A stretch of DNA of 64,000 nt from Saprospiraceae bacterium. Its GTDB lineage: Bacteria > Bacteroidota > Bacteroidia > Chitinophagales > Saprospiraceae. The notes under the pieces were generated by a model. It was not told where the DNA came from, made no database searches, and saw nothing but the letters and a program-made list of their open reading frames with translations. Location of the stretch: positions 536,501-600,500 of the forward strand of contig JADJJL010000003.1 in the NCBI GenBank assembly GCA_016710265.1. Direction: 5' to 3'. The translations under genes were made by a program, and so were the position numbers. This document shows, piece by piece, positions 43,898-54,995 of this stretch (position 1 is its first letter; each line of letters begins with the position of its first letter).

Positions 43898-46370
43898 TCA
43901 TTTGTTTATATAATTAATGGATCGTTTTCTTTTATAGAGTTTAACAAATTCATACCAGATCACCGAAAGGAAACCAATTAAAATACACAAGAAAAGCTGA
44001 CTTAAGTTGATAGACTCAAATTCAAAAAAGGCGATAATGGGTTTTACAAAGAGCATTAAGCCTAACATACTGATTGTAATAAAAATGATCCATCCAACCA
44101 AATTGTTCTTGTACTTTAAGGTGGTCCATATAGAGTAATAAAAGGACCGGTTGATGAGTGTTAAAAATATATTGGCTACAATTAAAACGGTAAAAGTCAT
44201 TGTCCTTGTTAAGGGTTCGCTGTATCCATTTTGAACGGAATATTGATAAACAAATAAGGTTCCTGCACTGATGATAAGCCCTTGAAGAATGCTGGTGGAA
44301 AGTTCTCTGAGATTAAAAAAAGTATTGCTTAAAGCTTTTGGTTTTTGCAGCATCGTATTTTTTTCGATGGGTTCATTTTCATAAATGATGGAGCAGGTAG
44401 GTCCCATGATGATTTCTAAAAAAATAATGTGAATAGGAGAGAAAATATTGGGATATATCCATCCTAGTACCAATGGAATAAACACCAACATGATAATTGG
44501 AATATGTATGGAGATGATATATTGAATGGCTTTTTTTAAATTGGCATAAATTTTTCTACCCATAGCGATGGCATCGACCATTTTAGAAAGATCGTCTTCC
44601 AACAGGATCAAGGAGGCAGCTTGTTTGGCAATTTCCGTTCCTTTTTTTCCCATGGCAATTCCAATGTGTGCTGCTTTTAGTGCAGGACCATCGTTGACAC
44701 CATCACCAGTCATTGCCACAATTTGTTCTTTTAATTTTAAAGCTTTGATGATTTTTAATTTGGCTTCAGGAAACATTCGTGTAAAAATAGTGGTATTCAT
44801 CACACACTCTTGCAAATCCTGATCCGATAACTTCATCAATTCCTCACCGCTTATACTTTTTTCATAGTCTTTAAGTCCAATTTGTTTTGCAATGGAAGTC
44901 GTGGTGGCTGTATTGTCTCCTGTTATTATTTTAACATCAATGCCCGCGTTGTTAAAATCTTCCAAAACATTTTTAATATTTGCTTTCGGTGGGTCGTAAA
45001 AAGCCACAATTCCTTTGAATTTAAATGATAATTCTTCTTGTGATTCTGGATATTCTTTGCCATCAAAATTGGATTCTCCAACGGCCAATATGCGATAACC
45101 TTCTAAAGTTAAAGTATTCATGGCAATTTCAACTCTTTCTTTTTCAACTTCCGAAAGTTGTGACAATTTAATTATTGCTTCTGGTGCTCCTTTTGCCGCG
45201 ATAATTTTTATTCCTTGCTCATTTTGAAATACATGGGTCATCATGGGAGGCTTTCCTGCCAAAGCATATTCGTGGATAAGTTTATAATGAACACGATCGT
45301 CTTTTTCGCTAATAGATGGATATACATTGTGCAATGCAGTTTCCATTGGATCAAATGGGATGGGTTCACTGGCCCACATTGCAAATGTGATTAAGTCTTT
45401 TTCAGCCTGATTGAGCCCGTCTTCCGGATTTAAAATTTTGTTTGTTGATAAAGTATAGAGTTTAGCCAAACTCATTTTATTTTCTGTAAGTGTACCTGTT
45501 TTATCGGTGCAAATGACTGTAGCACTTCCCAGTGTTTCCACCGTTTTCATTTGTTTGACTACAATGCCCATTTTCATTAAGCGCCAAGCACCCAAGGCCA
45601 TAAATGTGGTGAAGGCCACAGGTATTTCTTCCGGAAGAATACTCATGGCTAAAGTCAAGGATTGCAATAAACTGTTTAGAATTTGATGAGACTTCAGATA
45701 ATTCAATATCCAAACAATGATAAAAACAACAATGCCTGCTGCTGCCATCATTTTTACAAAATTTGAAATTTGTATTTCTAAAGGTGTTTTTTCTTCTGAA
45801 ATTCCTTCCAAACTTTTACCAATTTTTCCAAGTTTGGTTTCATTGCCAATGGCAGTGATGGTTGCTATGGCCAAACCACTCACCACTGTGGTGCCGCTAT
45901 ATATAAAACGATCTTCTTTTTCTTTGTCTTTAAAAACTGAAAGTGACTCGCCAGTGAGAATTGATTCATTGACTGAAAAATCATTGGAATGAACTATGGT
46001 TCCATCTGCACAGCTCTTCGCTATTGATATCTTCTACTTTCCCATTGCGAATAACTTTGCACTTGGGTTGAGAAAAATCATTTAATTTTTCTAAAGCGTT
46101 TTTACTTCTTGAAAACTGAAATAAAGAAATTGAAGCTTGGAATACAATAGCCACGATCATAAATATGCCGTCTCCAGTATTCCCGCTTATAAAATAAATA
46201 GTGGCGGCCACAAGAAGTAAAATCATCATGGGTTCTTGCACAATTCTTAGAATGGCATCGAACAATCCATTTCGCTTTTTATAGTTTAATTTATTGAGCC
46301 CAAATTTATTCCTAGCCTCGAGGACTTGATCATTGGTTAAACCGGATATATAAAAATTATTTTCAGGCAT
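43898..46370 (-). pseudogene. Cation-translocating P-type ATPase, broken by an internal deletion/frameshift
   Basis: The N-terminal piece (46370 down to 45981, 129 aa) has the MPENNFYISGLTNDQVLEAR start and two membrane helices, then reads KVEDINSEELC and stops. The other frame resumes at ADGTIVHSNDFSVNESIL (46009), followed by LTGES, CTDKTGTLTENKMS, GDGVNDGPALKAAH and the C-terminal helices. About a dozen residues expected between EEL and PADG are missing, so this is not a simple 1-base slip but a short out-of-frame deletion near 46010. The domain set fits a Ca2+-type (PMCA/SERCA-like) pump. As read, the gene cannot yield a full pump unless the assembly is wrong at this point. Confidence 0.85.
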
Positions 46371-46498
46371 AGTATAAATTAAATGACAATCCTAAATTTA
46401 GGCATCAATACAAATTTACCATTTGATGGATAAAGTCGGTAAAGTTAGATTATTTCGATAAAATGCCTGAGAAAATCTGAATGCCTTTTTTAATATTG

Positions 46499-47143
46499 TT
46501 AGACAGTAATCGAACAATAAATTTTTGCAATGAGAATCAACCATCCAATATAACAAACGACCAATAAGCGATTGGCATAGCCCCCATAAGCGATAACGCC
46601 ATCTGGTAAATGATCTGGGGGTGTAGCGTCTTTATCCCAGGCAATACCAGCTTTCTTAAAGCTTGAAAACATGGCCATCATGGAGAATGCCATTAATAAT
46701 AAACTAATCCAAATGGAATGCGTGGACCATAAAATGGAAGATTTGTAGGTAGACCATTTTTCAAGGTCGATTAAATGATAAGCAACCAATAATGCGCCAA
46801 TCGGTAAGCTGGGCACACCCAATAAAAAGGAAAGACCATGTAGTTTATGTTGGACATCAAACAATCCTCCCATGATTGCACCTACACCAGAAACGAAAAT
46901 CAGGAGAACGCCTAACAATGCCCAATTGCTGCTAACAATATTCCACAATAGGGCGGATGTAATTATAGCACTTAAGCCCCACAATATGAAAAATGCTGTG
47001 AGGACCCATTTGTGTTTTCCGTAGGCGTATTCACTGACCATGCGCCAACTGGCTTGGTATTGAGGACTGACGAAATGAAGTACCATTAAGCAAAAGAGGG
47101 AAAGAATTCCGCTAACCATGGATAGTATAGATAGAGCTTCCAT
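46499..47143 (-). CDS. DUF998 membrane protein
   Basis: 214 residues, six hydrophobic helices. HFVSPQYQASWRMVSEYAYG is the conserved DUF998 segment near the first loop; SGVGAIMGGLFDVQHKLHG is the second. No defined activity. Third gene of an arsR-SRPBCC-DUF998 run on the minus strand. Confidence 0.88.
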   Translation of the reverse strand: MEALSILSMVSGILSLFCLMVLHFVSPQYQASWRMVSEYAYGKHKWVLTAFFILWGLSAIITSALLWNIVSSNWALLGVLLIFVSGVGAIMGGLFDVQHKLHGLSFLLGVPSLPIGALLVAYHLIDLEKWSTYKSSILWSTHSIWISLLLMAFSMMAMFSSFKKAGIAWDKDATPPDHLPDGVIAYGGYANRLLVVCYIGWLILIAKIYCSITV

Positions 47144-47236
47144 AAATTCGATTTTGTTTTTATTAAAATTGTTCTTTGAATATTTAGTATTTAATGAGCC
47201 AAAACAGCTTGATAAAATTCAATCTTAGAATTTAAT

Positions 47237-47726
47237 TTAGTGTTTTGCATTTTCTAAAAAGTATTCGTCCAAACCTTCCATACAAGCAGTTAATCCTTCT
47301 TTAAAGCCCATTTGTATGGTGGCTTCCAATTGTGCCAGATCATCAAATTTTATTTCAAAAACAACCAATGTACCCACTGGATCATGACTAAAATTCGATT
47401 CCCATTTTGATTGAGGAAGTTCTTTGTTGATGTTGCCATCAGCATCTGCAAAAGCATCCATCGCTGTAAATGATTTTTCGGGGTTAATGCTGACATATTT
47501 TGCATACGCCCAATGTTCCTCTCCGGCAGGACCGACCATCGCATAATGCCAATGTCCTCCTTCCCTAAATTCCATAGATTTAGTTCGGGCTTTCCAAGGT
47601 TTTGGAGCCCACCATTGGTCCAGAATTTCTTTGGTGGTAAATGCTTTCCAAACCAAAGGTACGTTCGGCAGTAAATTCTCTTCTTACAGTAATGCTGTTG
47701 TTTTCTTTGTTGACAAGAAACTCCAT
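47237..47726 (-). pseudogene. SRPBCC/AHSA1-family protein with +1 frameshift
   Basis: ATG 47726 (or in-frame ATG 47747) begins MEFLVNKENNSITVRREFTAER, then an extra base in the AAA run at 47655-47657 (plus-strand view) moves the frame; the continuation reads LVWKAFTTKEILDQWWAPKPW, the AHSA1 landmark, and runs intact to AKH at 47237. Corrected length ~162 residues. AHSA1-type proteins bind hydrophobic ligands; in Bacteroidota they are usually paired with an ArsR-type regulator, as here. The lesion may be a sequencing error. Confidence 0.85.
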
Positions 47727-47748
47727 TTTTAAATTTGAATTTATCATA

Positions 47749-48063
47749 TTATTTGTTTTTTAAAGTTTTTAATATTTGATCCAATTCGTCAAACTTGTTT
47801 TCCCATATTTTCTTAAATTGTTCAAGCCATTTTTCTATTTCTTTCATTTTATTTATTTCAAGTGAATAGTAGATTTCTCTACCCTGTTGTTCTTGTTTAA
47901 CCAATTCGCACTCATTTAAAATTCGCAGGTGTTTTGAAATTGCCTGTCGTGTGCTGTCGAAATGCTCTGCTATGGCATTGGGTGTCATGGCTTGCATCGC
48001 AATTAAGGCGATGATCGCCCGGCGGGTAGGGTCTGCAATGGCTTGAAATATATCTCTTCGCAT
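47749..48063 (-). CDS. ArsR-family winged-helix transcriptional regulator
   Basis: 104 residues. MRRDIFQAIADPTRRAIIALI, then the recognition helix region MTPNAIAEHFDSTRQAISKHLRIL and the wing QEQQGREIYYSL. The metal-binding CVCD motif of ArsR/SmtB is absent, so the signal is probably not a metal. First gene ahead of the SRPBCC and DUF998 genes, which it probably controls. Confidence 0.9.
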   Translation of the reverse strand: MRRDIFQAIADPTRRAIIALIAMQAMTPNAIAEHFDSTRQAISKHLRILNECELVKQEQQGREIYYSLEINKMKEIEKWLEQFKKIWENKFDELDQILKTLKNK

Positions 48064-48321
48064 TTTGTTCTTTTATTTAATATGAAACTAATCGGTTGCA
48101 AATATACGTGCAACTATTTAGTTTCACAAAATATTTTTTCATATTTTTTAAAATAATTTAAAATTACACGCTTTAAATATTGTAAGTAATAGATAATCAA
48201 TTAAATATATATTAACTGATGTTGTAATATAATATGAAAAATTATTTTATTGGATTGCGAGAACTCAGTTTAAAAGGTCCAGAAACTGATTTTCCTGAAG
48301 TCGGACTTGTGAAAATTCTAG

Positions 48322-48795
48322 TTATAAATTAGTAGTGATCAGTTTTTTAAGGAGCGAAATTTGACCTAAATGATAGTAACTGTGCTCGATGACGCCTTCT
48401 ATGTTTCGTAAATAATTGCCGTATTTTTCTTCGACAAAGGACTGATCCAAAAGCTGCTCATCCATCTGTTCTATTTGACTCACAAACAACTCTGAATTGC
48501 TCAAAAATTCCTGAACCAAAAGATTCCAATCTCCTTCAGACAAGATCGGTGGGAGGTCAAAACTGTATTTGTCTTTTATTTCTAATTTGCCATTTTTAAA
48601 TACATTCAGCAGACCTGCCAAATAGTAATTGATATGATAGGTCAATGCTGCAATCGTATTTAGGTTTCCTATTTTTTGTATGGCTTGTTCCCAATGGATA
48701 CTTGTTATTTGTTCTTTGAAATTGGTATTGGCGATCCATTTTCCATGCAACAGGACATCACGAAGTCGATTAGCAAGGGCTATATTTCTTTTCAT
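48322..48795 (-). CDS. DinB-superfamily (DUF1572-like) protein
   Basis: 157 residues of four-helix-bundle type. Likely metal-ligand histidines are in LTYHINYYLAG and EHSYYHLGQISLL, as in DinB-like proteins used as thiol-dependent transferases. No DNA-damage control is implied. Single gene. Confidence 0.8.
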   Translation of the reverse strand: MKRNIALANRLRDVLLHGKWIANTNFKEQITSIHWEQAIQKIGNLNTIAALTYHINYYLAGLLNVFKNGKLEIKDKYSFDLPPILSEGDWNLLVQEFLSNSELFVSQIEQMDEQLLDQSFVEEKYGNYLRNIEGVIEHSYYHLGQISLLKKLITTNL

Positions 48796-49141
48796 TGAAC
48801 TGGTAGTTTGTACATTTTAAATAGAGATAAATGCTTTCATTTCTAACAGAAATGATGGAAACAATTTGAGATTAATGTAATGAAAAATTTCATATTTAAT
48901 TTTATATTATCCACACAAAATTAGCTGGTTTCTTCTTTATTATCCTAAATTATTTTAAGCTTGAATTAAAAGAATTCATTCCATTGTTATGAAGCAATTG
49001 TAAAATTATATTGCACAAATGTAAATTTTAAAATTTGATCTATAATTTCCTTCATTTCGTCTATAAATCTGAAGAGACTGGATTCAGACCTTTACATTTG
49101 AGCTTCTCCAAAATCAAATCCACTTTCTTAAAATTTCAAAT
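48796..49141. other. Gene-free stretch before the TonB receptor gene
   Basis: 346 bp, AT-rich, no reading frame of note, no repeat and no clear TAnnTTTG element. It must contain the promoters of the DinB-like gene (minus) and the TonB receptor gene (plus). Confidence 0.5.
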
Positions 49142-51586
49142 ATGCAGAAGCAAATACTAAGTATTATTATATGGTTGTTTAGCGCATGGATGCTCACAGC
49201 CCAAATGAGCTATTCCATCCAAGGTAAAGTACTAGATCATGAAAACAAAGTCTTAGACCTTGCCCTTGTTAGCTTAACCATGGATCAGGTCGATTCTTCC
49301 ATGAAATCTGATTATACAGACCAAGATGGCAGTTTTAATTTTACTTCGGTAGCGGAAGGTAAATATATTCTACAAGTTCGTTTTTTTGGATTTCAATCTT
49401 TACTAAAACCAATCAATGTTTCTGGGCAAAATCTACAATTGACACTTGAGCCTATACAATTGCAGATTGATTCTAAACCTCTCGAAGCAGTAACAGTCAC
49501 AGCCAAAGTACCTTATATCGAACGCAAAATGGATCGCACCGTGGTCAATGTCGATGCATTGATCTCCAATGCAGGTAGCAACACACTAGAGGCATTGGAA
49601 CTGGCACCGGGTATCACCTTAAATCACGATGGGGGTATACAACTAAAAGGAAGATCTGGTGTAATGGTGTATATAGATGACAAACCAACTTATCTTTCAG
49701 GTGTAGAATTGGAAAACTATTTAAAATCAATTCCTGCGAGTACGGTCAAACAAATAGAAATTATGACCAATCCACCGGCAAAATATGAAGCTGCAGGAAA
49801 TGCCGGAGTCATTAACATCATTACTAAAAGAAACAAGGAATTGGGATTTCATGGCAATACAGTCTTAAGTATCCAACAGGGACAATACACCAGAAGCAAC
49901 AATAGTTTAAATCTTAGTTTCAATAAAAACAAAATCAGTGTTTATGCGAATATCAATGCTGGATTGAGAAATAGTTTTCAAGATTTAAATATCAACAGAT
50001 ACTATAAAGACGATTCGAACATAAGAAGCTCTTCATTTTCACAAAATTCATATATCCTCAAAGATGGAAGATCTGCCAATGCCAAATTGGGACTTGATTA
50101 TTATATCAATGAAAACACTGTCATTGGAATTTCTGGAAGAGGTCTAATAAATCCTTCCGGTGACTTGACCACCAATACTGCTTTTATAAAAGATGCTCAA
50201 TCCAGTATTCTCCGTCGTGTCAATGCAGAAAATAAAACTGAAAGTGAATTTGACAATGCTACATTTAATATTTATTTTAAAAGACAGTTGGATACCATGG
50301 GGAGTTTTTTAACCATGGATGCAGATTACGTCAAATATAATTCCACCAGTGAACAAGTATTTAATAATTTTATCTATAATTCAAATTCCATACTTGAATA
50401 CCAGGATCGAATAAATGGGGCAATCCCATCGAACATCCAGATTTATGCAGCTAAACTCGACTTTAGTAAACCTTTGAATAAAACTTCAAAGTTTGAAGCA
50501 GGCTTGAAGTCCGCTTACACAGAAACCGACAATGAAGCCAAATATTCCAATACGGTCGATGGAACGACATTACCGGACTATAATCTGAGCAATCGATTTC
50601 TATATAATGAATGGATTCATGCGGCTTATCTCAATTATTCAAAGAGCTTTGGTAAAATTGAATTGCAGTTGGGATTGAGGGCAGAAACCACCAAATTAAA
50701 CGGACATCAGTTGGGAAATGTAGAAAAACCGGATACCAGTTTTACTAGAACTTATTCCAATTTATTTCCTACATTTTATGCCTCCTGGCATATGGATTCA
50801 AAAGATCATCATGTTCTTGGATTTTCTTTTGGTAGAAGGATTGACAGACCTTTTTTCCAGGATTTAAATCCTTTCATCAGTCCATTGGACAAGTTTACTT
50901 TCTATGCGGGAAATCCAAATCTATTGCCCACCTATTCCAATAATTTTTCTTTAAGCCATTCTTATAAAAACTATTTAAACACTTCTTTAAATTATTCAAG
51001 GACGATTGATGGCATTAATGAAACATTGGAAATTAGGGATAGCATTTACTATAGTCGACCCGGCAATATCGCGAACAATCATGCCATTTCTTTGTCGGTA
51101 GATGCGAATACCATGGTGAACAAATGGTTGCGTATTAATTTGTATGCAGAGCTTGGTCATCAGATTTTTGAGAGTGCATTGTACACAGAGCAGCTCCAGT
51201 CAGAAGGTACTTATTATGTATTTTCGCTCAATAACAATTTTCAATTGGGGAAGGGATGGAATGCAGACCTGAGGGGCAATTATCAAAGCGATTTTGTGTA
51301 TGCGCAGTTGCTCATCAAAAGTTTTGGAACGCTGAATTTCGCTATTCAAAAGAAAATATTCAAAGACAAGGGAAGTTTGAAATTAAGCATCAGTGATATT
51401 CTATACACCCGAAGATCAGATGGCATTATCAACAATCTAAGAAACACAGATGCAGACTGGAATAGTAGATTGGACACCAGAGCTGCAAGTTTGGCATTTA
51501 CCTATCGTTTTGGAAAATCCACTTCCAATAAGTTAAAGCATACTGGCTCAGGATCTGAAAGCGAGCAAAACAGGGTCAAAGGATAG
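49142..51586 (+). CDS. TonB-dependent receptor-like outer membrane protein (OMP_b-brl_3 type)
   Basis: 814 residues. A signal peptide ends LTAQ. An N-terminal carboxypeptidase-regulatory-like domain (YSIQGKVLDHENKVLDLALV, GSFNFTSVAEGKYILQVRFFGF) is followed by a plug domain (VYIDDKPTYLSG, IEIMTNPPAKYEAAGNAGV) and a C-terminal beta-barrel (RIDRPFFQDLNPFISPLD). This layout fits the outer-membrane-beta-barrel PF14905 group, which is common in Bacteroidota and often has no SusD partner. The transported substrate is unknown. An AraC-type regulator follows 138 bp downstream. Confidence 0.9.
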   Translation: MQKQILSIIIWLFSAWMLTAQMSYSIQGKVLDHENKVLDLALVSLTMDQVDSSMKSDYTDQDGSFNFTSVAEGKYILQVRFFGFQSLLKPINVSGQNLQLTLEPIQLQIDSKPLEAVTVTAKVPYIERKMDRTVVNVDALISNAGSNTLEALELAPGITLNHDGGIQLKGRSGVMVYIDDKPTYLSGVELENYLKSIPASTVKQIEIMTNPPAKYEAAGNAGVINIITKRNKELGFHGNTVLSIQQGQYTRSNNSLNLSFNKNKISVYANINAGLRNSFQDLNINRYYKDDSNIRSSSFSQNSYILKDGRSANAKLGLDYYINENTVIGISGRGLINPSGDLTTNTAFIKDAQSSILRRVNAENKTESEFDNATFNIYFKRQLDTMGSFLTMDADYVKYNSTSEQVFNNFIYNSNSILEYQDRINGAIPSNIQIYAAKLDFSKPLNKTSKFEAGLKSAYTETDNEAKYSNTVDGTTLPDYNLSNRFLYNEWIHAAYLNYSKSFGKIELQLGLRAETTKLNGHQLGNVEKPDTSFTRTYSNLFPTFYASWHMDSKDHHVLGFSFGRRIDRPFFQDLNPFISPLDKFTFYAGNPNLLPTYSNNFSLSHSYKNYLNTSLNYSRTIDGINETLEIRDSIYYSRPGNIANNHAISLSVDANTMVNKWLRINLYAELGHQIFESALYTEQLQSEGTYYVFSLNNNFQLGKGWNADLRGNYQSDFVYAQLLIKSFGTLNFAIQKKIFKDKGSLKLSISDILYTRRSDGIINNLRNTDADWNSRLDTRAASLAFTYRFGKSTSNKLKHTGSGSESEQNRVKG

Positions 51587-51724
51587 TTCAGTCTATTTAA
51601 TTTATAAAGATTGGATTAATCATGATCCTTAAAAATTCTTCCATCGAATTTTAAACTGCTTTGGTCGAAAAATGAACTCCGCAAACTGACGGTTCGATAC
51701 TTTTGGGCACAATTCATTTTATAT

Positions 51725-52624
51725 ATGTATGTAACCGCTGATGAGAATGGGATAAGCAGTAATTATCGTGAGCATGATGGCAATATTGTGATGTATTCTT
51801 CCATCCGAAGCCTTGAATCCAAATTGAACTTTAGAAATTTTTCCATTAAATATGTCATGGATGGAGAAGAAATCTATCGCTTGAAGGAGCAGGATTATTT
51901 ACTCAAACAAGGTGATTATTTGTTGTGTAATATGCATTGTGAAGGTAAAGTGATCATCGATAGTAAAACCCATGTGAAAGGAATTTGTATTGACATCGAT
52001 CGTGGTTTACTCTCTGAAGTGCTAGCGACTTATAGAGCACCCGATACCAATGTGGCTGACCTTACATTGGCTAATTATTTTAACTCTGAAGATTTTCTTG
52101 AGCAAACTTTCCAATCGAAATTGACTCATTTGGGTACAGAAATTCTAAAACTGGATGACATTCTTTGCAAGAATGCATATGCTGATTATCAATTTGAAAA
52201 GGAATTTTATTATAAGCTTTCTGAAAGTATTATTGCTGACTATATTCCTTTGGTTAAACAGTTTCAATCTATCAGATGTATTAAATCTGAAACTAAAAGG
52301 GATCTGTTGAGAAAACTTGCAAAGGGAAAATCTTACATAGATTTGTACTATCGACTAAATATTGATATAGCTAAAGTAGCCTTGGAATCCAATATCTCAC
52401 AGTATCATTTTTTTCGTTTGTTTAAAAATGTATATGGTTTGAGTCCCTACCAATATATGAAACAATTGAGAATGCGAAAGGCCAAAGAAATACTTCAAAA
52501 AGAAGCTATACCTTTGGCCCAATTGGCTTTGGAAGTAGGCTATGGTGATATTTTTTCATTTAGTAAGGCATATAAACAATATTTTGGAGTCTCTCCCAGT
52601 AAGGAACTGGATAATATAGTTTAG
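51725..52624 (+). CDS. AraC-family transcriptional regulator
   Basis: 299 residues. The C-terminal ~100 residues have two helix-turn-helix motifs: VALESNISQYHFFRLFKN and LAQLALEVGYGDIFSFSKAY, then QYFGVSPSKEL. The N-terminal ~180 residues are a ligand or signal domain with no recognised family (contains LLCNMHCEGKVIID). It could control the TonB receptor gene just upstream on the same strand; this is inference from position. Confidence 0.9.
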   Translation: MYVTADENGISSNYREHDGNIVMYSSIRSLESKLNFRNFSIKYVMDGEEIYRLKEQDYLLKQGDYLLCNMHCEGKVIIDSKTHVKGICIDIDRGLLSEVLATYRAPDTNVADLTLANYFNSEDFLEQTFQSKLTHLGTEILKLDDILCKNAYADYQFEKEFYYKLSESIIADYIPLVKQFQSIRCIKSETKRDLLRKLAKGKSYIDLYYRLNIDIAKVALESNISQYHFFRLFKNVYGLSPYQYMKQLRMRKAKEILQKEAIPLAQLALEVGYGDIFSFSKAYKQYFGVSPSKELDNIV

Positions 52625-52667
52625 TTTGAAAATGGCATTCCAAAAGAATTTTTCATTTATTTGATTT

Positions 52668-54785
52668 CTAATTTAATATCACAATTTTTCTTACAAGGTC
52701 ATTATAACCCAACTTTTTGATTTTTGCAAAATAGATACCCGATGAAATTTGATCATTTTGACGAATGATAAATTTTAGTTTTCCATTGGCATATAATTCT
52801 GGTTTAATTTTTTCAATATGTTGATTGGTAAGGTTAGAAATCTCTAATTCATAAGATTTAGATTCATCGGTATCTATTTCAATAAATACATCTGATGATG
52901 AGGGATTGGGATAAATAAGTATATTTTTCTCTTCTTGATTTTCTACAGAAGTAAAGTTATCATCATTGATATTGATTTCGTCAATAAACAAATTGTTGGA
53001 GCCATTTGCATTCGGATCGCTTTTGAACAAAAATCTGAATTTGACGCTGGGTTGATTTTTAAAAATGGCTTGAAACGAACTGGTAAGATTTAATTTTCGC
53101 CATTGTTGTGCTGATTGCGGGAAAAAAGCAGAAGTTGAAATACCTCCCGTATTATTAGCCATGATGTGTGTGTTATGGATACCTTGGAAAGTTTTCCATG
53201 ATTTCCCGCAATCCAAAGTATAATCCAAGCGAAATGAATCTGCTTGAGTTGCTGTCTTTTTGGCATAGGCATAATAAAACGACATGCTTGGCTTACTATT
53301 TTGAGACAAATCAAAGAATGGTGTTTCGAAATAACTTCTGTGATCTGGATAGGATCCATTGGCATGGGGAATAAGCATACAGGCTTTGGTATTTTCAGCA
53401 CCTGCTTGATTAAAAATCTCCCATTGAATTCCAGTTTCGAAATGATTGTATACTTCAAAATCAGTTGGCATTAGACCGTCGTCAAATGAATATTTATGAG
53501 GAGCGACTTTGCCATGATTTCCATCCAGTACTTTTACAAATTTAGAAAGGCTGTCCGCTCCATTTGATCCAATGATCTTTAATTTTACTTCATAAATTCC
53601 TGTATCAGGAAACCTGACCTCAATTTCAGGATCGTTGGATTCAGCAGGAATACCACCTTCGATGTACCATGAAAGTGCAACATTGTCACTCTCTGTTTGG
53701 CTTTGGTTTACAAAACGGATGGGTTCATTTTTACAAATACTTGTATGAGAAGCAAGAAAATCAACTTTCGTTTTGCAAGATTCATTGCCGTGCACTCCTG
53801 TGGAAATTAAATTGATTTCGCTCACCAAATAATCTCGATGATTTATTCCCATTTCAATCGTCTCATGCATGTAATTGGATTGACCTGTTGTAAACATCAA
53901 TTTGCAAGGAGTATAATCCATATAGTTTTGGAAATTTTCTGAAATATTAGGATCACATATTTTTGTAGTTTGGTTTGTACAACTTACAAATCCTTTAGTA
54001 ATAGGTGTATCATCTACAAAATCATCTCCGCAAGCAACACCCGGTGCATTACTAACGCCCCAAATATGTGGTAAGCCAAACCAATGTCCGACTTCGTGGG
54101 TCAATACTCTCGAATTAGCAACAGTGGCTGTTCCAATACTTCCCACCAATCTGGATTCACAGACAATGGCATCAGCACTATCTGGAATTCCAATACCTGG
54201 CAGAAAGGTATAAGCAGGGGCGATATTGATGCTTTTGACAATGTAAAAATTTAAATATCTGTCTGCAGGCCAGGTAAAGTCAAAGTCTTCCAAACGATCA
54301 GCATTCCAAATGGTTTTACTGGTGAAATGTCTTATAATGCCATTGGTGCAATTTCCTTCAGGATCAATTTTTGCCAATACAAATTCAAATCCAACATTGG
54401 CGATGTTATTTTTAAATTCCGTGACTATATTGAATGTATCTGCATTTTGTTTTTGATAATCGCGGTTCAATATCCTTATTTGATCGTGAACTTGTGCATC
54501 GCTAATATTTTCAGAACCTCCCAGATGTAAGATGTGAAAAACCACCGGGATCGTGATGATCGAAGTATTGGGGTTTTCTTTCAGTTGATTATTTTTTAAT
54601 TTGATGGACTCCTTTACTTTATGGGCAGAAAGTTCGTAGTTTTGTTTATGTTCAGGATGGTTTTCAAACCATTTTGTCATGACCTCTTGCTGTCCGCAAG
54701 AAATTGATGATTGAGCATTCAACCCAATTAATGAGATGAGCAGTATAATTGATATTGTTGTTGTGATTTTAAAAGCGGAGACCAT
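52668..54785 (-). CDS. Secreted M43-type zinc metalloprotease with PKD-like and T9SS sorting domains
   Basis: 705 residues. Signal peptide to GLNAQ (residue 25). The zinc motif HEVGHWFGLPH gives ligands His230, His234 and His240 with catalytic Glu231, the pappalysin/M43 pattern; DDTPITKG and NYMDYTPCKLMFTTGQ follow (Met-turn). A PKD domain (~340-420), a CUB/MAM-like beta domain (~430-610) and a sorting domain (IYPNPSSSDVFIE to VRKIVILN) complete it. It digests extracellular protein. No immunity or partner gene is adjacent. Confidence 0.93.
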   Translation of the reverse strand: MVSAFKITTTISIILLISLIGLNAQSSISCGQQEVMTKWFENHPEHKQNYELSAHKVKESIKLKNNQLKENPNTSIITIPVVFHILHLGGSENISDAQVHDQIRILNRDYQKQNADTFNIVTEFKNNIANVGFEFVLAKIDPEGNCTNGIIRHFTSKTIWNADRLEDFDFTWPADRYLNFYIVKSINIAPAYTFLPGIGIPDSADAIVCESRLVGSIGTATVANSRVLTHEVGHWFGLPHIWGVSNAPGVACGDDFVDDTPITKGFVSCTNQTTKICDPNISENFQNYMDYTPCKLMFTTGQSNYMHETIEMGINHRDYLVSEINLISTGVHGNESCKTKVDFLASHTSICKNEPIRFVNQSQTESDNVALSWYIEGGIPAESNDPEIEVRFPDTGIYEVKLKIIGSNGADSLSKFVKVLDGNHGKVAPHKYSFDDGLMPTDFEVYNHFETGIQWEIFNQAGAENTKACMLIPHANGSYPDHRSYFETPFFDLSQNSKPSMSFYYAYAKKTATQADSFRLDYTLDCGKSWKTFQGIHNTHIMANNTGGISTSAFFPQSAQQWRKLNLTSSFQAIFKNQPSVKFRFLFKSDPNANGSNNLFIDEININDDNFTSVENQEEKNILIYPNPSSSDVFIEIDTDESKSYELEISNLTNQHIEKIKPELYANGKLKFIIRQNDQISSGIYFAKIKKLGYNDLVRKIVILN

Positions 54786-54995
54786 ACTATTTATTTTAAG
54801 GGCAAATGTATGGTCAATTGGTATTTGCAGGCTTGTCCATTCCTGCTAATTTTAGAAGAAATTTGGAAAAAGGAAATATGACTAAAGGCTGAAGCTATGC
54901 CACGATTGAACTATTTCTACAAATATAGTTGTAGAAACTTTTACAAGGTTCTTGTTAGATTTCTTAAGTTTTCACGGTAAATTTATTATTGAATA

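Noticed and set aside
48234..48332. A 32-codon plus-strand ORF between the ArsR and DinB-like genes
   Set aside because: Very short, no signal peptide, no motif and no promoter or terminator; likely chance.
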